64,000 nt of DNA from Nesterenkonia lutea. GTDB taxonomy: Bacteria > Actinomycetota > Actinomycetes > Actinomycetales > Micrococcaceae. The notes beneath the pieces were generated by a model that worked only from the letters and a program-made list of their open reading frames with translations, ran no database searches and was not told where the DNA came from. The stretch covers positions 744,001 through 808,000 of the forward strand of contig NZ_JADBED010000001.1 of NCBI RefSeq assembly GCF_014873955.1, written 5' to 3'. Numbering within the stretch: position 1 is the first letter of the stretch; each line of letters starts with the position of its first letter. Both the position numbers and the translations under genes were made by a program. Positions 58,255-64,000 of this stretch are shown here, piece after piece.

Positions 58255-58958
58255 GGCGTCTCCTGGATGGTGAGGGTGTAACGGGTGCGGTGCGGATTGG
58301 AGCGGTAGAGCCGCGGGGGGCGGTGTGCGGTCCCGGTCATGCGCTCGCCGGTGTCCTCGACCGTGCCCTGGGCGAGGATCTGGCGACGGAAGTTCGAGGG
58401 GTCCAGCGCCCGGTTCAGGATGGCCTCATAGACCCGGCGCAGCTCCGCCAGCGGGAACTGCTCGGGGAGGAAGGCGTGGGCGATGGGGGAGTAGGTGACC
58501 TTCGCGCGCAGCCGGTCCAGGGCGTAGGCCAGAATCACACCGTGATCGAAGGCGAGGACCCCGGCCTCCTCGGTGATGTCATCGGCGGGAAACCACTCGA
58601 GGTTCTCCCCCTCCACGGCGGCGGCATCCTCATCGGCGCGGACCAGCGCCCAGTAGATGATGGAGACGACCCGGGTGCTGGCCGGGGAGCGGTCCACGTC
58701 TCCGAAGGCGTAGAGCTGCTCCAGGTGGCGCGGGGCGAGGCCCGTGGTGTCCAACAGTGTGGCGCGGGCGGAGCTGACCAGGTCCTGTTCGGGTTCCAGC
58801 GGGCCGCCGGGCAGGGCCCACTGACCGAGGAAGGGTTCCCGGATGCGGCGCACCAGGGGCAGCCAGAGGGTGAGCTCGCCCGACTCGGGGTGGGGGCGCA
58901 GCGCGAACACGACGGTGCTGACGGCGAGCTCGATCTGCAGGTTCGACGGCGCGGTCAT
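58251..58958 (-). CDS. nrtR: NrtR-type regulator (degenerate Nudix plus winged helix)
   Basis: A 235-residue protein. The N-terminal Nudix fold has a decayed Nudix box: after GGPLEPEQ the expected REUxEE helix reads ARATLLDTTG (about 63-72), so the metal-binding glutamates are missing and hydrolysis is unlikely. The C-terminal part (about 150-235), with FPLAELRRVYEAILNRALDP, is the NrtR winged helix. NrtR represses NAD genes and releases DNA on ADP-ribose. First gene of the nad operon, with AAGGAG 8 nt before ATG 58958 and repeats upstream. A plain Nudix hydrolase is the alternative. Confidence 0.82.
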   Translation of the reverse strand: MTAPSNLQIELAVSTVVFALRPHPESGELTLWLPLVRRIREPFLGQWALPGGPLEPEQDLVSSARATLLDTTGLAPRHLEQLYAFGDVDRSPASTRVVSIIYWALVRADEDAAAVEGENLEWFPADDITEEAGVLAFDHGVILAYALDRLRAKVTYSPIAHAFLPEQFPLAELRRVYEAILNRALDPSNFRRQILAQGTVEDTGERMTGTAHRPPRLYRSNPHRTRYTLTIQETP

Positions 58959-58972
58959 GGGTCAGACTCCTT

Positions 58973-59027
58973 AAGGTGACAGTGACACTATGGTGCAGCG
59001 CATAAGGTCACGTCAACCTGAAGGTGT
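58973..59027 (-). promoter_or_regulatory. nad operon promoter with repeated AAGGT half-sites
   Basis: TTGACG, 18-bp spacer, CATAGT reads toward nrtR on the minus strand (-35 at 59011-59016). AAGGTGAC (58973), AAGGTCAC (59004) and AAGGTGTG (59021) are direct repeats around it, and AGGT-N7-ACCT overlaps the -35. These may be NrtR half-sites; inference. Confidence 0.45.
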
Positions 59028-59080
59028 GGGGATTGCTCCCCCAGGCTTCGCCTCATCGTTCGAAAAGCCCGGGTCCGGCC

Positions 59081-59497
59081 CTAACGCTTGGTGACGTAGA
59101 CGTTCGAAGAGACCTGCACGGCCTCGCTCGGAGGCGCGTGGTCATCCGGGCGCACGTGGTAATCCCAGGCACCGCCCCGATTCAGGCTCAACACCGCGCC
59201 GTCGGTGCAGCCGACGACCCAACGCTCGGGATCCGGGTACAGCAGAAGGCACACCCCTCGGCTGTCCGCGGCAGTGCCCAGCCACAGCTCGCTGCCCTCA
59301 TGCTCACCGATCCAGCGGATGGATTCGGCATCGAAATTCCCCCGCGCGGAGTCAGGGATCGCGTCGGGAACGCTCTTCTCGCCGTCCGCCGCCTGAGTCA
59401 GGTCTGAGTAACTCTCAGCCTGCCCGGTGCATCCCGACATGCCGAGGAGAGCGGTCACAGCAATCGCCAGCGCCGGCACCCGGTATTGAATATCCAT
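59081..59497 (-). CDS. Small lipoprotein, function unknown
   Basis: A 138-residue protein with a signal peptide ending in GMSGC (Cys23 lipidated). The remainder is a small beta-rich domain with WIGEHEGSELWLG and VCLLLYPDPERWVVGC, including two cysteines that might pair. I do not recognise a family. The -10 candidate GATAGT ends 6 nt before ATG 59497, so it is probably leaderless and monocistronic. Base composition is slightly less GC-rich upstream than around it. Confidence 0.7.
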   Translation of the reverse strand: MDIQYRVPALAIAVTALLGMSGCTGQAESYSDLTQAADGEKSVPDAIPDSARGNFDAESIRWIGEHEGSELWLGTAADSRGVCLLLYPDPERWVVGCTDGAVLSLNRGGAWDYHVRPDDHAPPSEAVQVSSNVYVTKR

Positions 59498-59649
59498 CGT
59501 TCAACTATCACATATATGAAAGGTGATTCGTCAGGTCGCTAGCCACTCGATGCATCCCGATCTTCTCGGTGGTTGACCCGCCCGCGCCGGTTCTTGCGGA
59601 TATGGCAAGACGGTCTGCTGATAGCGCTCATGAGTTCTACGGTAGGTCT

Positions 59650-60414
59650 ATGGATCACCACACTCACGCCCAGCCTGCCGATCATGACCTTCCCCGTGTC
59701 CTGGACCTGGATGCCGAAGTCTTCGGCGCGGGACTGGCCTCGGCGCTGGACCTCTCCGGCCTGATTTCCGCACGCGTCGTCGTCGACCTGGGGGCCGGTA
59801 CCGGCACCGGGAGCAGGCTGCTGCGCGACAGGTTCCCCGAGGCCACCATCACCGCCGTCGACAATGACCCACGGATGCTTCAGCGGCTGCGGGACGAGGG
59901 CTTCACCGCCGTGGCGGCCGACCTCGATGAGGGTTTCCCCGAGCTGAGTTCGGGCCGGATCGACCTGGTCTGGGCCTCCTCGTCCCTGCACCATGTCGCC
60001 GACCCGGGTCAGCTCCTCTCAGATGCACGAAAGGCGCTGGCGACGGGCGGGACCCTCGTCGTCGTCGAACTTGCGAGTCTTCCGAGCTTCCTGAGCGAGC
60101 CGAGACAGGCGCTGCTTGAGCAGCGGTGCCACGCGGCCGCGGACGCCGAGGGGTGGAATCGGCACCGCGACTGGACCACGACCCTCGAGGACGCGGGGTT
60201 CGTCGTCACGAAGACCCAGCTGAGGACCACCGCCCCGGTGACCCTCGCCGCTTGGGAGAATGCGCGGCAGTGGCTCAGGCGTTTTCAGCATCTGGAGACC
60301 CTGGCGGGAGTAGATCGCGCCGCCCTGGAAGACCTGGTGACTGCACCAGCTGCGGACCTGGAGCTGGAACCCCAGGCCCACCGCACAGTCTGGGTGTGCA
60401 CTGCGAGCCGTTGA
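59650..60414 (+). CDS. SAM-dependent methyltransferase (methyltransf_11/25 type)
   Basis: A 254-residue class I methyltransferase. VVVDLGAGTGTGSRLLRDRF (about 42-61) is motif I, ITAVDNDPRML the acidic ribose-binding strand, and IDLVWASSSLHHV the motif IV/post-I region typical of UbiE/COQ5-like enzymes. It is cytoplasmic. ATG 59650 is chosen because TACGGT (59638-59643) ends 6 nt before it; a longer start at 59569 would place 27 unconserved residues in front. The substrate is unknown. It converges on the siderophore ATPase gene with only 13 nt between. Confidence 0.82.
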   Translation: MDHHTHAQPADHDLPRVLDLDAEVFGAGLASALDLSGLISARVVVDLGAGTGTGSRLLRDRFPEATITAVDNDPRMLQRLRDEGFTAVAADLDEGFPELSSGRIDLVWASSSLHHVADPGQLLSDARKALATGGTLVVVELASLPSFLSEPRQALLEQRCHAAADAEGWNRHRDWTTTLEDAGFVVTKTQLRTTAPVTLAAWENARQWLRRFQHLETLAGVDRAALEDLVTAPAADLELEPQAHRTVWVCTASR

Positions 60415-60427
60415 GCGGCACACAGCC

Positions 60428-61225
60428 TCAGTTGTGGTGGCGACCTATGGGCAGCATCAGCGGTTTGTGTGAGATCGGATCGATGATGATCTGGCTCTCC
60501 AGCTTGAACACCTCGCGCACCATCTCCGTGGTGAGCACATCCTCGGGCGTGCCCAGCGCGTAGAGGTTCTTCTCCACCAGCGCGGCGATGTGGTCCGCGT
60601 AGCGAGCGGCCAGATTGAGATCATGCAGCACCATGACGATGGTGGTTCCCCGCGTCCGATTCAGATCTGTGAGCAGATCGAGCACCTCGATCTGATGGCT
60701 GACATCGAGGAACGTCGTCGGCTCGTCGAGGAGCAGCACATCCGTCTGCTGGGCCAGCGCCATGGCGATCCAGACGCGTTGACGCTGTCCGCCGGAGAGC
60801 TCGTCCACGGAGCGTTCGGCCAGGTCTGCGGTCTGTGTGGCGTTCAGTGCCTCCGCGACGGCTGCGTCGTCCTCCTGGGACCAGCGAGAGAAGAAGCCCT
60901 GGTGCGGGTGGCGTCCACGACCGACAAGGTCAGCGACAGTGATGCCGTCCGGCGCGATGGGGGACTGGGGCAGCAGCCCCATCGTGCGGGCAAGTTCCCG
61001 GGCGGGCGTATGGTGCACCTGCTTGCCGTCAAGAAGAACCTGCCCGGCCGTGGGGCGGAGCAGCCTTGCGACGGAGCGCAGCAGCGTGGATTTGCCGCAG
61101 GCATTGGCGCCCACCACGGCCGTGATCCTGCCGGGCAGGACACTCAGGTCGAGATCCTCGATGACTGTGTGATCCCCGTACCCCAGCGTGAGGGAGTGCA
61201 CTGAGAGGGTATGGGCGGCGGTCAT
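60428..61225 (-). CDS. Iron-siderophore ABC transporter ATP-binding protein
   Basis: A 265-residue FecE/FepC-like ATPase. Walker A is GANACGKST (about 39-47), the Q-loop is GLLPQSPIAPDGIT, the signature is LSGGQRQR (about 143-150), and Walker B LLLDEPTTFLD (about 163-173). The switch His is in VLHDLNLAARY. It overlaps the upstream permease gene by ATGA. With two FecCD permeases and a binding protein it forms a complete Fe3+-siderophore importer. Confidence 0.94.
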   Translation of the reverse strand: MTAAHTLSVHSLTLGYGDHTVIEDLDLSVLPGRITAVVGANACGKSTLLRSVARLLRPTAGQVLLDGKQVHHTPARELARTMGLLPQSPIAPDGITVADLVGRGRHPHQGFFSRWSQEDDAAVAEALNATQTADLAERSVDELSGGQRQRVWIAMALAQQTDVLLLDEPTTFLDVSHQIEVLDLLTDLNRTRGTTIVMVLHDLNLAARYADHIAALVEKNLYALGTPEDVLTTEMVREVFKLESQIIIDPISHKPLMLPIGRHHN

Positions 61226-62328
61226 ATGGAGCCTCCGGAGCGATTTGCGCGAACGATGAGATAGACCAGATAGGGCGCGCCGAGCACTCCGGTGACGACG
61301 CCGACCGGGTAGCGGGTGCCGAAGAGGTACTGGCCGGTGAAATCGGCCACGAGGACCAGCAGCGTGCCCACCAGGGCGGAGGGCAGCAGCAGGGACCCGT
61401 TGGGTCCGATCAGCCGGGCAGCGATGGGACCCGAGAGGAAGGCGACGAAGGCGATCGGGCCCGCTGCGGCGGTGGCGAAGGCGATCAGCCCCACGGCGCA
61501 GAGGATGAGTGAGAGCCGAGTCCGCTCCACCCTCACGCCCAAGGCGGAGGCGGTGTCATCACCGAGCTGGAGCGCTCCGATGTTCTTGGCCTGGCCGAGC
61601 AGGATCGGCCCGAGCACCAGCAGCGCCAGGGCGACGGGGATGGTCGCCTCCCAGCTCGCGCCGTTGAGACTTCCGGCGAGCCATCGCATCGCCGCCTGCA
61701 GGTCCCATTCCGCGGCCTGGGACAGCGCGTAGGCGATGAGGCTCTCCAGCATCGCGGTGATGCCGATGCCGATCAGGATCAGACGTGTCCCCGAGACCCC
61801 GTCGCGGTAGGCCAGAAGGTAGATGAGCAGCGCGACGGCCAGGCCTGCGCTGATGGCGACCAGGGAGACCGTGGCTCCGCTGGCGGAGAAGAAGATGATG
61901 GCGATCGCGGCTGCGGCGCTGGCCCCTGAGCTGATGCCGATGATGTCGGGGCTCGCCAGCGGGTTGCGCAGCATCGTCTGGAAGGTGACTCCGGCCAGAC
62001 CGAAGCAGAACCCGACGAGGACCGCCAGTGTGGCCCGCGGCAGGCGGATCGTGCCGATGGTGAAGTTCGCGCCCTCGACGTCGGCACCCAGCGCCACCTG
62101 GATCACGTCAGTCAGCGGGTAGAAGGTGCGGCCCACTGTGAGGGAGAGCAGATACACCGTCAGGGCCAGGAGGCTGAGCACGAGGATCACCGTCAGGCGG
62201 CGCCGGGAGCGCACGCGCCTCGACGCGGCGATGGCCCGCGCACTGGTGGTCTGTGCACTAATGGTCTGTGCACTGGCGTGCGCAGCGCCGAGGCGCGCGG
62301 AGCTGAGGTCTGCAGGGAGGTGGTTCAC
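61222..62328 (-). CDS. FecCD-family siderophore permease (second subunit)
   Basis: A 368-residue inner-membrane protein with about nine to ten helices. A basic N-terminus (about 1-45) precedes LTVILVLSLLALTVYLLSL as the first helix. RNPLASPDIIGISSGAS (about 117-133) is the signature loop of BtuC/FecD-type permeases. GTG 62328 overlaps the stop of the other permease as GTGA; the open frame extends upstream but inside that gene, so the longer version is rejected. It pairs with the 62325-63365 protein. Confidence 0.93.
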   Translation of the reverse strand: MNHLPADLSSARLGAAHASAQTISAQTTSARAIAASRRVRSRRRLTVILVLSLLALTVYLLSLTVGRTFYPLTDVIQVALGADVEGANFTIGTIRLPRATLAVLVGFCFGLAGVTFQTMLRNPLASPDIIGISSGASAAAAIAIIFFSASGATVSLVAISAGLAVALLIYLLAYRDGVSGTRLILIGIGITAMLESLIAYALSQAAEWDLQAAMRWLAGSLNGASWEATIPVALALLVLGPILLGQAKNIGALQLGDDTASALGVRVERTRLSLILCAVGLIAFATAAAGPIAFVAFLSGPIAARLIGPNGSLLLPSALVGTLLVLVADFTGQYLFGTRYPVGVVTGVLGAPYLVYLIVRANRSGGSI

Positions 62329-63365
62329 AGCTCGCGGACCCTGTGCTTTCGGACGATGTAGATGAAGAACGGACCGCCGATCAGCGCGGTGATGATCCCG
62401 ACGTCGATCTCGGCAGGGCGGGCGGCGACCCGCCCGAGGATGTCTGCGGCACTGAGCAGCGCTGCACCGCCCAGCGCGGAGAACGGCATCATCCAGCGGT
62501 GATCCACGCCGACCATCAGTCGGACGACGTGCGGTATGACCAGCCCGACGAATCCGATGGGCCCCGCCATCGCGGTGGCGGCACCGCAGAGGATGACCGC
62601 CCCGGCCGAGGCCGCCGCGCGCGTGAGGATGACGTGTTCGCCCAGTCCGGCTGCGAGGTCGTCCCCCAGAGCCAGCGAGTTGAGTCCACGGGCCGAGGCC
62701 CAGCACAGGACAGTTCCCGCCAGGAAGAAGGGCAGGAACGTGAGCACGTTGTCCGTCGTCGCGCCGGAGACGTTGCCGATCTGCCAGGAGCGGACCCCGT
62801 CGGCGATGTCGTTGCGGGGCAGCACGACAGCGCTGATGAATGAGGAAAACGCGACAGTGGTCGCCGCGCCGGCGAGCGCCAGCTTCAACGGCGTGGCACC
62901 GCCGCGGCCGAGGGAGCCGACCACGTAGACGAACACCGCGGCCATGCCGGCCCCGAGGATCCCCACCCAGACGAAGCTCCCGGGTCGGTACATGCCGAAC
63001 CAGGCGATGCCGATCACCACGGCCAGCGCCGCTCCCATGTTCACCCCGAGAATGCCGGGGTCGGCCAGAGGGTTGCGGGTGACACCCTGCATCACGGTCC
63101 CCGCAACCCCCAGCGCCGCACCGAGCAGGATCGCCAGCACGGTCCTGACGATCCGCTTGTCGATGACCGCCTGCTCCAGGTCCTCTGCCGATCCCTGGAT
63201 TCCTGCGAGCACCTCGTTCAGCGGGATGGTCCTGACGCCGACTGCGATCGACGCTGTGGCAAGCACCAGAAGCAGTCCAGTGATCGCAAGAAGATAGGAG
63301 ATCCGCTTGCGACGGGCGTGCTCGTAGGTGGTGCGGCGAGTGCCGACCGCGGTCAGTGCGCTCAC
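62325..63365 (-). CDS. FecCD-family siderophore permease (first subunit)
   Basis: A 346-residue permease. RNPLADPGILGVNMGAAL (about 97-114) is the conserved loop, PIGFVGLVIPHVVRL (about 277-291) the ATPase-coupling EAA-like region, and ALIGGPFFIYIVRK the C-terminal helix. It overlaps the binding-protein gene by ATGA upstream and the second permease by GTGA downstream, so the importer genes are tightly coupled. Confidence 0.94.
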   Translation of the reverse strand: MSALTAVGTRRTTYEHARRKRISYLLAITGLLLVLATASIAVGVRTIPLNEVLAGIQGSAEDLEQAVIDKRIVRTVLAILLGAALGVAGTVMQGVTRNPLADPGILGVNMGAALAVVIGIAWFGMYRPGSFVWVGILGAGMAAVFVYVVGSLGRGGATPLKLALAGAATTVAFSSFISAVVLPRNDIADGVRSWQIGNVSGATTDNVLTFLPFFLAGTVLCWASARGLNSLALGDDLAAGLGEHVILTRAAASAGAVILCGAATAMAGPIGFVGLVIPHVVRLMVGVDHRWMMPFSALGGAALLSAADILGRVAARPAEIDVGIITALIGGPFFIYIVRKHRVREL

Positions 63366-64000
63366 TCGGAGTGCGCTGCTGCTTCGTCCAGCAGGTCGAG
63401 GTAATCATCGAGCACCCAGGAGATGGCCAGCGGGGTGGGGTTTGACGCCGTGCCGATGGGACCGTCACTGGGCAGGGGAACGATCGCCCCGTTGGCCACC
63501 GCCGGCATCTGCGAGAGAAGCTCGTCGGATTCGAGGATGTCGACGAGCTCCTCGTCCCCGTAGGTGACGATGATGTCCACGTCGGAGAACGTGTCGACCT
63601 CTTCAGCGCTGACGGTTCCGGAGAACTGACCGGTCTCGGCCGAGGCTTCCTCGATGCTCGCCGGCATCGTCATGCCGAGGTCCTCGAAGAACGCCGTCCG
63701 GGTGTCATGGGAGGTGTAGAAGTTGACCTCGCTGAGGTTGGTGGTGTCCACGTGGGTCAGGAACATGGTCGACTTGCCCTCGAGGTTGGGGTGTTCGGCG
63801 ACGGCCTCGTCGATCTCGGTCTCCAGATCTGCGATCAGCTCCTCACCGGCTGCGGACATGCCCAGCCCCTGGGCGCCCAGGGAGATGACGTCGCGCCATT
63901 CGGTGGCCCAGGCCGATTCGGGGAAGGCCACCACGGGCGCGATCTCGGAGAGGGTGTCGTAGTCCTCCTGGGTCAGACCGGAATACGGGGCAAGGATCAC
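63362..64000 (-). CDS. Siderophore-binding lipoprotein, N-terminus beyond window
   Basis: The C-terminal 212 residues of a class III (FepB/FhuD-like) solute-binding protein; signal peptide and first lobe are outside. DIIVTYGDEELVDIL and SLGAQGLGMSAAGEELIADL match the second lobe and the long inter-lobe helix of this fold, with LAISWVLDDYLDLLDEAA the terminal helix. It would capture ferric siderophore outside the membrane and pass it to the two permeases. An IdeR/DtxR box would be expected before the missing start. Confidence 0.88.
   Translation of the reverse strand: MILAPYSGLTQEDYDTLSEIAPVVAFPESAWATEWRDVISLGAQGLGMSAAGEELIADLETEIDEAVAEHPNLEGKSTMFLTHVDTTNLSEVNFYTSHDTRTAFFEDLGMTMPASIEEASAETGQFSGTVSAEEVDTFSDVDIIVTYGDEELVDILESDELLSQMPAVANGAIVPLPSDGPIGTASNPTPLAISWVLDDYLDLLDEAAAHSE

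Noticed and set aside
62329..63468. Extension of the second siderophore permease to about 748 residues
   Set aside because: The extra part lies wholly inside the first permease gene, is Arg/Gly-rich and has no domain; GTG 62328 with a GTGA overlap explains the real start.

Overview
The window is high-GC actinobacterial chromosome. The 16S sequence, the tRNA-free 16S-23S spacer and the gene order (pheST-argCJBDFR, argGH, tyrS-rrn-TPR/HAD/tlyA/nadK/recN/pyrG/xerD) fit Micrococcaceae. A Nesterenkonia-like organism is my best guess from 16S helices and from the acidic, Asp/Glu-rich lipoproteins; this was not verified by any search. Almost everything here is core genome. I see no phage, IS element, CRISPR array, toxin-antitoxin pair or defence island.

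Layout. 1-2.6 kb: an edge-truncated methyltransferase overlapped with a family-4 glycosyltransferase, divergent from an acidic lipoprotein. 2.6-6.3 kb: pheS-pheT, closed by a strong two-sided hairpin. 6.3-7.3 kb: a quinone oxidoreductase. 7.4-16.8 kb: a complete arginine pathway (argC-J-B-D-F-R, a convergent ankyrin protein, argG-H) with two candidate ArgR boxes. 16.9-22.2 kb: lytic-transglycosylase lipoprotein, 3-methyladenine glycosylase, HelD-like RNA polymerase ATPase, tyrS. 22.2-28.4 kb: one rrn operon with three tandem sigma70-like promoters, two boxA-like elements, 16S, 23S, 5S and a terminator. 28.6-36.8 kb: TPR protein, HAD phosphatase, a 46-residue acidic protein, tlyA, nadK, recN, pyrG, xerD. 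36.9-43.4 kb: propionate (methylcitrate) genes, gntR-prpD-prpB-prpC divergent from prpE, with two identical TGTATACA palindromes between the arms. 43.5-51.3 kb: TRIC-like channel, parA, scpA, scpB, rRNA pseudouridine synthase, tyrA, cmk, der. 51.4-54.8 kb: serine-hydrolase lipoprotein, thioesterase, tRNA-Pro(GGG), aldo/keto reductase. 54.9-59.0 kb: NAD synthesis, nrtR-nadA-nadC-nifS, with no nadB in the operon. 59-60.4 kb: small lipoprotein and a methyltransferase. 60.4-64 kb: a siderophore ABC importer, cut by the right edge.

Translation signals split into two classes. Genes inside operons use ATGA/GTGA overlaps or a Shine-Dalgarno. At least a dozen first genes carry a TANNNT -10 hexamer ending 6-8 nt before the start codon, so they are probably leaderless; several start choices below rest on that. 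The least ordinary features are in-frame 12/24-bp coding repeats in the tails of NadC and ScpA, a Pro/Glu/Ala insertion in RecN, the 46-residue coupled gene before tlyA, the missing nadB, the propionate block between xerD and parA, and a multi-stem inverted repeat beside tRNA-Pro. I did not find a convincing undescribed multi-gene system.
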